Below are positions 26,530 through 33,863 of a stretch of 64,000 nt of DNA, one piece after another. The notes beneath the pieces were generated by a model. The model did no database searches. It was not told the DNA's origin and saw only the letters and a list, made by a program, of their open reading frames with translations. Position 1 is the stretch's first letter. Each line of letters begins with the position of its first letter. The translations under genes and the position numbers were made by a program. The DNA is from Vampirovibrio sp041737375 (GTDB lineage Bacteria > Cyanobacteriota > Vampirovibrionia > Vampirovibrionales > Vampirovibrionaceae). The DNA lies in the NCBI RefSeq assembly GCF_041737375.1, contig NZ_JBGSRV010000008.1, forward strand, positions 124,001-188,000. Direction: 5' to 3'.

Positions 26530-26616
26530 TTTCCCTATTTTTCCCTATATTTTCCCTACAGCCTCTATTAATAAGGGTTTAAGCTGATTTTTGGGGTGAA
26601 CCCCTACATAGGGAAA
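26530..26616. repeat. Iteron-like TTTCCCTA repeats
   Basis: TTTCCCTA occurs at 26530-26537, 26540-26547 and 26551-26558 (10- and 11-bp steps) and in inverted orientation at 26609-26616. The DNA is A/T-rich and lies between the winged-helix gene and a terminator. The pattern fits a replication-origin or initiator-binding array. Confidence 0.6.
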
Positions 26617-26699
26617 CGTTTCATTAAATTCTGCCAAGATGCTTCTACCAGCCAACGCGGCGCAGAGAGCTCAAGGCGAAGATTTTCTTAACCTTTGTT

Positions 26700-26728
26700 C
26701 TGTCAGCCTAGCGGCTGGCAGTTTTTTT
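26700..26728 (+). terminator. Strong intrinsic terminator
   Basis: CTGTCAGCC (26700-26708) pairs with GGCTGGCAG (26713-26721) around TAGC, followed by seven T residues. It closes the early operon of the element; ~20 bp later the next gene starts. Confidence 0.88.
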
Positions 26729-26748
26729 AATTTATTGAGGTTAAGACT

Positions 26749-27342
26749 ATGCATTACCCAACCAGCCATTTTAGGGGCTTAGATCAAGCTGCGGAAGAAG
26801 CGTTCCTGAGGGCTTACCAGTCGCTCATCATCTTCGAGGGAGAGCGGCCCACTGTTCGCTTTTCTCGTGACGCCGCCGAAATCTTCCGCCAGTTGGCAGA
26901 ATTGCGTCGGAAAAACTGGAGCACCTCCACCCACTGGAATCAGACGGCAGAGCAAGTTGGTCTTGCTGGTGAGCTTGCCGTCCAGTTCTACCTTGGCATC
27001 TCTGCGGAAACGGCCATGGCCGAGTTTAAAGCTGGACTCATGGGCGATCAAGGGCATGACGTGGAAGCCTTAGGCCTGAAGCTGGATGTTAAAAGTACGA
27101 GGGGCAGTGCTTTAAAATTTAAATTTTCCCGCACGAACTCCCATGCTAGTCGGGCGGATGGCTTCATTTTCACCTATGTCGAAAATGAAGGTTTTGAAAT
27201 GCGGGTTCAGTTGTTGGGCTGGAGCCATCGGGCAAAGGTAAAGCCGCATTTGAGGGATGACGGCCAACGTTTTTTTGTCCGCATGGAGACACTCCGACGG
27301 GAGGGTGCGTTGCACCTCGTCCGTCAGTTGAGAAACGCATAG
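26749..27342 (+). CDS. PD-(D/E)XK nuclease-like protein, 197 aa
   Basis: The middle of the protein reads GLAGELAVQFYLG ... GDQGHDVEALGLKLDVKST, the usual helix-Glu, Asp, then D-V-K order of the PD-(D/E)XK fold used by restriction and Holliday-junction nucleases and related phage proteins. After that come SRTNSHASRADGFIFTYVEN and two strands. It may cut DNA during replication or defend the element; partner methylase genes are absent, so it is probably not a classical restriction enzyme. Its start is close to a terminator and it heads the replication operon. Confidence 0.6.
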   Translation: MHYPTSHFRGLDQAAEEAFLRAYQSLIIFEGERPTVRFSRDAAEIFRQLAELRRKNWSTSTHWNQTAEQVGLAGELAVQFYLGISAETAMAEFKAGLMGDQGHDVEALGLKLDVKSTRGSALKFKFSRTNSHASRADGFIFTYVENEGFEMRVQLLGWSHRAKVKPHLRDDGQRFFVRMETLRREGALHLVRQLRNA

Positions 27343-27364
27343 CAGGATGCAGAAAGGAAACCCC

Positions 27365-27631
27365 ATGAACGGTAATAAAAAAGCTGGGGAGCCGTCTAGC
27401 ATCCCTGACAGCAATCTAAAACATTCCATCAGCGGCCATGGCATTAGACGCCATATCGTCAGTTTCCGGGACTTATGCGATTTAGCCTTCAGTCCATTAT
27501 GGGCAAGGCTCACACAGGCAAGACAGCGCGCTTTCTTCCAATGGCTGGTGATTTGCCTCGGTGACACACGCTTATTCGGGGAAATTGGTGCCTCCTACAT
27601 CCGGTTCCTGCAAAGAAAGGCGGTGAAATAA
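27365..27631 (+). CDS. Element-borne hypothetical protein, 88 aa
   Basis: I chose the ATG at 27365 with AAAGGAAA upstream rather than the one at 27347. Basic at both ends, with a hydrophobic/aromatic centre (RQRAFFQWLVICLGD). The stop overlaps the start of the replication gene by one base (TAATG), so its translation is coupled to it. No family recognised; possible replication accessory. Confidence 0.5.
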   Translation: MNGNKKAGEPSSIPDSNLKHSISGHGIRRHIVSFRDLCDLAFSPLWARLTQARQRAFFQWLVICLGDTRLFGEIGASYIRFLQRKAVK

Positions 27632-28632
27632 TGGCGAGAGCAAGAAACATCAAGCCGGGATTCTTCAAAAATGAATATTTGGCAGCTTTGTCCCCCTATG
27701 CCCGCCTTTTGTTTATCGGCTTGTGGACCCTGGCAGATGTGGCGGGGCGGATGGAATATCGGCCCGCCCGAATCAAGGCTGAGATTTTTCCTTATGAATC
27801 TGTTGATGTTGATTCGCTGATAAGCGAATTGGCCTCCTCCCCTGAGCGGTTCATCATTCGTTATCAAGTTGACGCTTCTCTTTACCTGGAGATTCCTAAT
27901 TTTTCCAAACATCAGAATCCCCATAAAAATGAAAAGCAGGCAGGAAGCCGAATTCCAGCTTATCCAGAAAAAGACGGAACTTGCACCGTACTTGCACCAG
28001 ACCAGTACCGTACTAGTACGGTACAAGAACGGAACTTGCACCGTACCGCTCCAGCTGATTCCCTATTACTGATTCCTGATTCCCTCACACTGAAACCTGA
28101 GGGATCCGAACCTGTTGGTTCGGGTGTGCGTGTGATCGGTTTGGAAAATGAAACAGATCCCAATCAAACACTTGCCAAGGAAGGCATGCTTTACCTGGCA
28201 TCCCTAAACAGCCCCAATCATCAAAATATGGGATGGATCCAGGGATTCCTGAAAATCCAGTTTCAGGAGCTGGCGCAAACCAAACCTGATATTCCCAAAC
28301 CGGAAATCCTTCGGTTATGGAGAGACACTTGCGATCTTGCGGTGTCGAAAAACGCAACAGCGCCCCAATGGCTCAAAACGACGCTTAAAAATAAATTAGA
28401 GGCATGGGCAGCCGAAGCGCCAAAAGCGCATGTTCTCGATGATCTCAGCAGCCAAGCAGAAGCCTTGCTAAAGTTCCCCTTCATCCGGCATAAGTACACC
28501 ACCGAATGGTTCCGTTCAGATGAACTGGAAATTCGCCCGGAATCCCCCAGCGGCCTGAGCCATAAGAAGACTTTTGATTATTATCCAGTTGCCCAGCTGG
28601 AAGGCTGCCTGAAGGAACCCTCGAATGCATGA
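27631..28632 (+). CDS. Phage-type replication protein (lambda O / replisome organiser-like)
   Basis: 333 residues. The start MARARNIKPGFFKNEYLAAL with LLFIGLWTLADVAGRMEYRP is the common N-terminus of phage replication proteins that open the origin and load the helicase. The centre (residues ~113-140) is encoded by an array of repeats and a 20-bp palindrome, an arrangement like the origin inside lambda gene O. The C-terminal part is less clear. Its stop overlaps the DnaB-type helicase start by 8 bp, which matches the usual O-then-helicase order. Confidence 0.8.
   Translation: MARARNIKPGFFKNEYLAALSPYARLLFIGLWTLADVAGRMEYRPARIKAEIFPYESVDVDSLISELASSPERFIIRYQVDASLYLEIPNFSKHQNPHKNEKQAGSRIPAYPEKDGTCTVLAPDQYRTSTVQERNLHRTAPADSLLLIPDSLTLKPEGSEPVGSGVRVIGLENETDPNQTLAKEGMLYLASLNSPNHQNMGWIQGFLKIQFQELAQTKPDIPKPEILRLWRDTCDLAVSKNATAPQWLKTTLKNKLEAWAAEAPKAHVLDDLSSQAEALLKFPFIRHKYTTEWFRSDELEIRPESPSGLSHKKTFDYYPVAQLEGCLKEPSNA
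27974..28046. repeat. Origin-like repeat block inside the replication gene
   Basis: An 18-bp direct repeat ACGGAACTTGCACCGTAC (27974-27991 and 28029-28046) flanks a perfect 20-bp palindrome (28005-28024, centre CTAG). CCGTAC units start at 27986, 28008 and 28041, and TTGCACC at 27981, 27992 and 28036; all steps are multiples of 11 bp. Confidence 0.75.
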
Positions 28633-29953
28633 TTTTGAAACAACACTTCAGCCGATTGAGAGCCTTCCTCATTCTGTGGCGGTAGAACAGGGCGTTCTCT
28701 GTGGCCTGCTACAATATCCCGCTTTGTTCCCCCAGGTGGTTAGCCTGCTTCAGCCTGAACACTTTTACTCAAACGCTCATCAGGCCATCTTTCGGGCTAT
28801 GCTGAATTGCTTTGAGCAGCAAGTACCCCTAGAGCCCATCGCTTTAACGCATGCTCTGGAGGTTTCTGGTAGTTCGGCCATGGCCGGGGGCTCAGCCTAC
28901 CTCTATGATTTATTGCTGGGGAGCAATCCCGATGTTCAGGTTCTGAATGATGCCAGCCTGAAGCATTGGTCAAAGCTCCTGATTGATCTGGCCCGACGGC
29001 GGGAAGTGATTCTGGCTTGTCAGGATATCGCCGAATCAGCCACCAACCGGGGAGAGGCTACCTACCTGGAAGAGGCGGAAAACCTGCTTTACCTGATATC
29101 GGAAACCTTCCCCACCGACACCATGGAGGCGTCCGACCCGGTTGAGGAGGCTATCAAGCAACTTGAAGAGGAGGCCAGTAGCCCCAATGGCGTTACCGGT
29201 TTATCAACAGGTTTCCCAACCCTGGACAACTCCACCCACGGGTTTCAGCCCTGGCAGTTAATTACCGTGTCCGCCCGACCCGGTGGGGGCAAGTCCGCCT
29301 TTGCCTTGAACTTGGCTTGCCATGTGGTGCTTCAGGAACGAAAGTCAGTGCTTTATATCAGCCTGGAAATGACCGCCAGCGAATTAATGAAGCGGGCCAT
29401 CAAGGCCAAAGCAGGCAACCCGAATAACTTGGATGCTTTGAAGCTAGCGGCCATGGCTTGGAAGCCGTTCCAAAAGGATTTGATGATTGAGGATGCCGCC
29501 GGGCAGACCTTGGCTGTCATTCAGTCAAAAATCTTGAAAGCGAAAAAGCGGCGGCCTGATTTGGCCTTGGTGGTGGTGGATCATATTGGCTTGATTGCAT
29601 CAGAGCTGAATGGCAAGCAACAGAACCGGGCTTATGAAATTCAGGCTATTACCAGCCGTCTAAAGACCCTGGCCAAAACCATCCAAACCCCTATCCTGCA
29701 ACTGGCCCAGATGAACCGGGCGGTGGATGCCCGGCAGGACAAGAAGCCGATGCTCTCCGACCTCAGAGACTCAGGGGGCATTGAAATGGACAGTGACATT
29801 GTGCTTTTCACCAGCATTGAACGTTTTGAAGACCGTAGACCGTCGGGAGTAGCCAGCCTGACCATTGCCAAGCAGCGGGATGGGGTGCAGATGGAGATCC
29901 CCCTCTTGTTCGTGCCTCACTTGACGAGGTTTAGGGAACGGCCATGGCCATAA
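28625..29953 (+). CDS. Replicative DNA helicase, DnaB type, element-borne
   Basis: 442 residues. The N-terminal domain has EQGVLCGLLQYP and EHFYSNAHQAIFRAM; a linker follows, then the RecA-like motor with GLSTGFPTLDN, Walker A ARPGGGKSA (about residue 218), SLEMTASELMKR, Walker B LALVVVDHIGLI, and DLRDSGGIEMDSDIV. It unwinds DNA at the fork as a hexameric ring, 5' to 3'. Being in an operon with the O-like protein shows that the element carries its own replisome loading. It probably substitutes for host DnaB during element replication. Confidence 0.92.
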   Translation: MHDFETTLQPIESLPHSVAVEQGVLCGLLQYPALFPQVVSLLQPEHFYSNAHQAIFRAMLNCFEQQVPLEPIALTHALEVSGSSAMAGGSAYLYDLLLGSNPDVQVLNDASLKHWSKLLIDLARRREVILACQDIAESATNRGEATYLEEAENLLYLISETFPTDTMEASDPVEEAIKQLEEEASSPNGVTGLSTGFPTLDNSTHGFQPWQLITVSARPGGGKSAFALNLACHVVLQERKSVLYISLEMTASELMKRAIKAKAGNPNNLDALKLAAMAWKPFQKDLMIEDAAGQTLAVIQSKILKAKKRRPDLALVVVDHIGLIASELNGKQQNRAYEIQAITSRLKTLAKTIQTPILQLAQMNRAVDARQDKKPMLSDLRDSGGIEMDSDIVLFTSIERFEDRRPSGVASLTIAKQRDGVQMEIPLLFVPHLTRFRERPWP

Positions 29954-30012
29954 TTCCCATATTGATTTTATGGGATAAATAATCTAATCTGTTTATAGAA
30001 AGGAATTTTTCA

Positions 30013-30228
30013 GTGCCCCCTTATAAACCCAAAAAGCGCCGGGCCTTTGAGCGAGAAATCAAGGCGCATGGTTGGAGTCTTCAGAAAGCAAGCATTGACT
30101 GGAGTCTTCGAGATGAAAAGGGGAAGCACATTTGCACTATCAAAATTACTCATCCGGGTGGCGAAATTCCAGCCCACGATGTCCGTAAAGCCGAAAAGCA
30201 CTTAAAAGACAGAGGGTTAATGCCGTGA
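30013..30228 (+). CDS. Small basic protein, toxin-like partner of the next gene, 71 aa
   Basis: Starts at GTG 30013 with AAAGGAA upstream. The sequence KAHGWSLQKASIDWSLRDEKG and ITHPGGEIPAHDVRKAEKHL is loosely like the dsRBD-type fold of HicA mRNA interferases, but the HicA catalytic His in a GSHH motif is not evident. It overlaps the following gene by 3 bp (GTGA), a layout common in toxin-antitoxin pairs. The call rests on size, order and weak resemblance, and other small-protein roles are possible. Confidence 0.4.
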   Translation: MPPYKPKKRRAFEREIKAHGWSLQKASIDWSLRDEKGKHICTIKITHPGGEIPAHDVRKAEKHLKDRGLMP

Positions 30229-30635
30229 AAAAACGCCCTGAACTGGACAAACTATTCAGCCCGGAAGTCGTGGCGCAGACTCGGATCGCACTATCTGAAA
30301 TTGGGGAAATTAAGCCTTGGTTTGATGCTGAAATGGGTTGTTGGTGTTTTGAACATCCGCTTTACCCAGAATCCTATGGTGGAGAAAGCGCCTCTGAAGT
30401 AGAGGCAGGCTACCCGCTTTATCTAGCTCAGTTGATTGAGGCACGGATGAGCGGAGAATTGGCCCCTTTTGTTGAAAATCTAATCAAAGGGCGCGGTGGG
30501 AAACGACACGGAGCAGGGCGACCCAAAGGCAGCCATAAAGGGTCTAAAAAGCGAGTCTATTTGCCGGTAGAAGTCGCAGACTGGCTAATGGATGAGACTC
30601 ATCTAGCCCAAGTAAGAAACCTGATGCAGGCATAA
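30225..30635 (+). CDS. Antitoxin-like DNA-binding protein, 136 aa
   Basis: GTG start at 30225 with AGAGGG upstream, overlapping the previous stop. The first ~85 residues hold WFDAEMGCWCFEHPLYPESY and GYPLYLAQLIEARMSG, compact and possibly the toxin-binding part. The C-terminal ~50 residues have GAGRPKGSHKG and KRVYLPVEVADWLMDETHL, AT-hook-like plus ribbon-helix-helix-like, resembling the regulator at 25177. Together with its 71-aa neighbour it forms a plausible addiction module that keeps the element in the host. Confidence 0.45.
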   Translation: MKKRPELDKLFSPEVVAQTRIALSEIGEIKPWFDAEMGCWCFEHPLYPESYGGESASEVEAGYPLYLAQLIEARMSGELAPFVENLIKGRGGKRHGAGRPKGSHKGSKKRVYLPVEVADWLMDETHLAQVRNLMQA

Positions 30636-30640
30636 AGCAA

Positions 30641-31873
30641 TTAATCCCATCCCCTCATGGCGTTTATAACCTCCTGCTCTTTTGTCCGGCAATAGCTCAT
30701 AGTAGTTTTAATATCGCTATGCCCACAAGAGCGTTGCAAGATAACCAGAGGGCGGCCTTTGTTGGCGTTAATCGTCACGAAAGCCCGGCGCAAGGCATGA
30801 GGGGAAACGGAGACACCGGCCACCCGACCCAAGCGCTTGAGCCTTTGTAGCAACCCACTCCGGTGCATGGCCTTACCGTGCTTATCCAATAAAACAGGCG
30901 AAGTGCCAACGTGACAAACTGCCTGCCTTTGGGCCTGTAGCACACCCATCAATCGAGAAGATATGCCAACCTTTCGGGTTTTGTTTCCCTTGCCCAGGCG
31001 CACCAAAATAAAGCCCTTCTCTATATCGATATCACCCCACACCAAGGCGCATGCCTCACTGGCCCGTAGGCCTGTGTGAGCTAGTAGTAGGGTTATTAAG
31101 CGCTCCTGAGCTGTGTTGCAAGAACTAAAGAGGCTTTCAACACCCGCCTCATCCACCACGGTTCTTTTTGGGGGTAAATGGCGCTTTGGGAATAATGGCT
31201 TAATTGAGTCTAAAAACTCAGGCTCCAGGTAATCAGAATGAACCAGGAACTGGGCAAAGCATAGAACACCTTTGTAATATTTTTCTCGTTTGGCGAACAT
31301 TGAGGCGGGAATGCTCATCAGCTCAGCCTTTAGCCCGGAAGCGCTGACCATCGCATGATTCATCAGGTACACCCTGACATAGCGCACATATTCCTCAATA
31401 GAGCGCTTTGTGTAGATTTTGCCGTTCAGTGTTCCGGTGGCCATGGCCTGAACCCATTGAGCCATATATTCACGGTGAGGCTGAATGCTGTTTGTTTTTT
31501 TCGTTTCCAGTTCACTCTTTTGCTCACGGGTCAGCATCTCCAAAGCCAGCGGACTGATAAACCAGCTGATTTTCTTACCGTAAGGCTTGGCCATGGCCGG
31601 AAGTTTTCCAGATTCACACCAACGTCTGACAGTTGTGGAAGAAACACCCAGCTTTTTGCTGACCTGGCTTACTGAAAGCAGCCCCGAAACATGTTGAACT
31701 TTTGTGGAAGTTTGAGTTTTTTTAGCAGAAATGCCGCTTTTAAGTTGAGAATCCTCACAAACAAAAACACCCCCGGATTCTTTGTAATCCTGTGGGAGTG
31801 TGACGTTTCGGAGTTTAGGAATATGGGCGCTACTGGACTTGAACCAGTGACTTCCACCGTGTGAAGGTGGCAC
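30641..31873 (-). CDS. Tyrosine recombinase (integrase) with excisionase-like HTH; start overlaps att
   Basis: From residue ~65 there is LLSVSQVSKKLGVSSTTVRRW, an excisionase/MerR-type helix-turn-helix, then a SAM-like core-binding region and the catalytic domain: Arg in TGLRASEACALV, HALRRAF with His and Arg, GHSDIKTT, and Tyr in MSYCRT. It would integrate and excise the element at tRNA-Val. The open frame begins at a GTG within the tRNA (31873) and runs through the tRNA 3' half and its terminator; the first ATG is near residue 94, past the HTH. Thus the true start in the integrated form is unclear, and a start at the other end of the element is proposed under findings. Confidence 0.85.
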   Translation of the reverse strand: MPPSHGGSHWFKSSSAHIPKLRNVTLPQDYKESGGVFVCEDSQLKSGISAKKTQTSTKVQHVSGLLSVSQVSKKLGVSSTTVRRWCESGKLPAMAKPYGKKISWFISPLALEMLTREQKSELETKKTNSIQPHREYMAQWVQAMATGTLNGKIYTKRSIEEYVRYVRVYLMNHAMVSASGLKAELMSIPASMFAKREKYYKGVLCFAQFLVHSDYLEPEFLDSIKPLFPKRHLPPKRTVVDEAGVESLFSSCNTAQERLITLLLAHTGLRASEACALVWGDIDIEKGFILVRLGKGNKTRKVGISSRLMGVLQAQRQAVCHVGTSPVLLDKHGKAMHRSGLLQRLKRLGRVAGVSVSPHALRRAFVTINANKGRPLVILQRSCGHSDIKTTMSYCRTKEQEVINAMRGWD

Positions 31874-31893
31874 TCTACCGCTGAGTTAAGCGC
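31764..31893. repeat. attR: 130-bp direct repeat, right copy
   Basis: Identical to 23927-24056. Contains the 3' 69 bases of tRNA-Val, its terminator (hairpin ACACTCCCACAGGATT / AATCCGGGGGTGT read on the minus strand, then TTTT) and the 5' part of the integrase frame. Confidence 0.95.
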
Positions 31894-31895
31894 CC
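31825..31895 (-). tRNA. tRNA-Val (anticodon CAC)
   Basis: 71 nt without encoded CCA. Acceptor GGGCGCT/AGCGCCC, D-arm ACTC/GAGT, anticodon stem CCACC/GGTGG with loop TTCACAC (anticodon CAC), 5-nt variable loop AAGTC, T-arm ACTGG/CCAGT with TTCAAGT. It reads the GUG codon. It remains intact because the right repeat plus two host bases rebuild the full gene after integration. Confidence 0.95.
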
Positions 31896-32010
31896 AGAAT
31901 TTTAATGCCTGATCTCAATGGCAAGTATAGGGAAAAGGGCTTAACACAACAAGCCTTTTTGATGAATTGTATTAATAATTCTATGCTGATACCTCCAAAT
32001 TGGGCTGACT

Positions 32011-32295
32011 TTACCTTGAGCCTGGAGGCTCCTGCTGGGGCGTAGACACAACAGGACAAGCGTTTAGTAGTGCGATTCGGCGTTCGGTACGCTGGGTGGC
32101 AGCGGCCAGTGTTTCTTCCAACGCTACAGCCAGTTCGATATTCTGGGCGGCGGCCATGGCTCGGGCTCGAATAATCAGGGTTTGAATCCCTTTTTCAGGC
32201 TTCTGAGCGCTGACTCTTTGAAACAGGGCCTTGAACTGATCCCAGTAGCGTGATTCTAAATCGGTTAAAGAGGCATAAAAGCTGGAGCTATCCAT
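32011..32295 (-). CDS. Hypothetical helical protein, 94 aa
   Basis: The ATG follows AGGCAGG. The product is largely helical: SLTDLESRYWDQFKALFQRV, then GIQTLIIRARAMAAAQNIEL and ALEETLAAATQRTERRIALL, with a proline-rich end. No signal peptide or membrane segment. Unknown family. It is divergent from the mini zinc-ribbon gene. Confidence 0.55.
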   Translation of the reverse strand: MDSSSFYASLTDLESRYWDQFKALFQRVSAQKPEKGIQTLIIRARAMAAAQNIELAVALEETLAAATQRTERRIALLNACPVVSTPQQEPPGSR

Positions 32296-32465
32296 AAACC
32301 TGCCTTTTTTAAAGGTTTCAATTCAGGGGGAATCGTTACGTTATTTTACGCCCAAAACGGGCTACACTATTGTAGAGTTATCAAGCTGAGTCTTGGCTTT
32401 TTACTTCAGGAACAACGATTTAGGCCGATATGAAATCCGTACCGTAATATTTGGAGAGGATTCCA

Positions 32466-32564
32466 ATGACCTGTCAACATTGTGGGGCCTATATTCCAGG
32501 CGGGAGCTACAACTGCGAAAAGTGTGGGGCGCCCATCCTACAACCAGAGCCGGAAACCGCGTAG
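32466..32564 (+). CDS. Mini zinc-ribbon protein, 32 aa
   Basis: ATG at 32466 has GGAGAGG 7 nt upstream. The product MTCQHCGAYIPGGSYNCEKC ends GAPILQPEPETA; the paired CxxC motifs (Cys3/Cys6 and Cys17/Cys20) should bind one zinc. It is complete and followed by a bidirectional terminator. It resembles free-standing zinc-ribbon domains found at the ends of larger proteins; function unknown. Confidence 0.6.
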   Translation: MTCQHCGAYIPGGSYNCEKCGAPILQPEPETA

Positions 32565-32609
32565 TTTTATTTTAGCGCAACAGGCCTGTTGCCCAAAAAG
32601 CTTGAACAC

Positions 32610-32651
32610 AAAAAGAACAGTGGTTCGCTTGACAGCCCCACTGTTCTTTTT
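32610..32651. terminator. Bidirectional terminator
   Basis: AAAAAGAACAGTGG (32610-32623) and CCACTGTTCTTTTT (32638-32651) form a 14-bp perfect stem. It lies between the convergent zinc-ribbon and aldolase genes and can serve both. Confidence 0.9.
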
Positions 32652-32672
32652 CAGTCTCATGAAACGGTCTGA

Positions 32673-33755
32673 TTATTCGGCAATGGACTTTCCGGCGGAT
32701 TTCAAATCCCGGAACGCTTCATCCAGGCGGGCAATCATGCCTTCTTCACCCAAGCGCAGCCATTTGCGAGGGTCGTAGGCTTTTTTGTAAGGAGTATTCG
32801 TCTCAGGATCAATCTGATGCTGGAACGCCTTGGGGTTGCTCATCACATATTGGCCAATGCCTTCGGCAAAAGCAAACTGTAAATCGGTATCAATGTTCAT
32901 TTTGAAAACGCCATAGTGCAGCGTTTCCTCAATTTTAGCCTGCTCAGAGCCTGATCCACCGTGGAAAACCAGATCCAGAGGGTTCGCTTCGGTTTTATGG
33001 GTGGACTGAACCAGCTCCTGAGAGTGCTTGAGGATTTCTGGGCGTAATTTGACATTTCCAGGCGCGTAAACCCCATGGACATTGCCAAAAGAGGCGGCTA
33101 CAGAGAAGTTACCAATAGGAGTAAGCAGTTCATAGGCTTGCAGCACATCTTGTGGCTGGGTATACAGGTTTGGATTGTCCAAATCGTCATCTTCAGAGCC
33201 AATGCCGTCTTCTTCACCGCCGGTAATGCCCAGTTCAATTTCAATGCTCATATCAATGGCTGCTGCCCGTTTGAGCAGGCGAGCGCACTCGGAGAGGTTC
33301 TCTTCCAGAGACTCTTCCGATAAGTCCAGCATATGGGAGGTGAACAAAGGGCGTCCGGTTTGTTGGTAGTGCGTTTCACCGTGGGTTAGCATGGCTTCTA
33401 CCCACGGAATCAGCTTTTTATTGGCATGATCGGTATGTAACACCACGCATACGCCATAGTGTTGAGCCATTAAATGGACATGCTGGGCGGCGGAAACGGC
33501 ACCCAATACTTTGGCCTGAAAAGAATCCGGGAACCCTTTACCTGCGAAGAATTCAGCGCCCCCGTTGGAAAGCTGAATAATCACATCGGATTTGTTTTTC
33601 CGGGCGGCTTCAAGCACCGCGTTAATGCTGTTGGTGCCTACCACGTTTACCGCTGGCAGAATATATTGTCCTTTTTTGCAAGCCTGTACCAGAGTCTGGT
33701 AATCTTTTCCAGTCACAACGCCCGGCTTGAGCTTGACTTGAGTGGCAATACTCAT
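32673..33755 (-). CDS. fba: Class II fructose-bisphosphate aldolase
   Basis: 360 residues from ATG 33755 (a TTG one codon upstream is less likely). The FbaA-type class II signatures are present: LPAVNVVGTNSINAVLEAA, VVLHTDHANKK with zinc His and Asp, SIEIELGITGGEEDG, GNVHGVYAPGNV with zinc His, VFHGGSGSE, and KMNIDTDLQFAF. It cleaves fructose 1,6-bisphosphate to DHAP and glyceraldehyde 3-phosphate in glycolysis and the reverse in gluconeogenesis. It is the longer, E. coli-like (class IIA) form. It appears monocistronic. Confidence 0.95.
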   Translation of the reverse strand: MSIATQVKLKPGVVTGKDYQTLVQACKKGQYILPAVNVVGTNSINAVLEAARKNKSDVIIQLSNGGAEFFAGKGFPDSFQAKVLGAVSAAQHVHLMAQHYGVCVVLHTDHANKKLIPWVEAMLTHGETHYQQTGRPLFTSHMLDLSEESLEENLSECARLLKRAAAIDMSIEIELGITGGEEDGIGSEDDDLDNPNLYTQPQDVLQAYELLTPIGNFSVAASFGNVHGVYAPGNVKLRPEILKHSQELVQSTHKTEANPLDLVFHGGSGSEQAKIEETLHYGVFKMNIDTDLQFAFAEGIGQYVMSNPKAFQHQIDPETNTPYKKAYDPRKWLRLGEEGMIARLDEAFRDLKSAGKSIAE

Positions 33756-33863
33756 CAATAAATCCTCGAACTGATTATATACATCCCTGATATTCTCTTA
33801 CAAAAGCCCAAGGCTTGCTAGCATGGGTGAAAAGAATGGTATTGGTTGAGGATTGCTCAAAAA

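Larger units (their letters stand above)
23927..31893. mobile_element. ~7.8-kb integrative element in tRNA-Val(CAC)
   Basis: Two perfect 130-bp direct repeats (23927-24056 and 31764-31893) enclose a block whose gene content differs from the flanks. The right repeat completes a full tRNA-Val gene; the left holds a copy lacking its first two bases. Inside are a tyrosine recombinase next to attR, a replication protein with origin-like repeats, a DnaB-type helicase, iteron-like repeats, small regulators, a nuclease-like protein and a toxin-antitoxin-like pair. There are no structural, packaging or conjugation genes. It is therefore an integrative plasmid or satellite-like island able to replicate after excision; mobility itself is inferred. 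Confidence 0.9.

Noticed and set aside
26749..27342. Complete restriction-modification system in the element
   Set aside because: Only a nuclease-like protein is present; no methyltransferase or specificity subunit was found nearby.
27974..28046. CRISPR array
   Set aside because: Short repeats with 11-bp phasing inside a coding gene and no uniform spacers or cas genes; an origin fits better.
31669..31857. 62-codon minus-strand frame MEVTGSSPVAP... in attR
   Set aside because: Such peptides come from translating tRNA T-arms. Kept only as part of the proposed leader frame, not as a gene in the integrated state.
32393..32575. 60-codon plus-strand frame overlapping the zinc-ribbon gene
   Set aside because: The small CxxC protein in the alternative frame has a ribosome site and clear motif; this one has neither.
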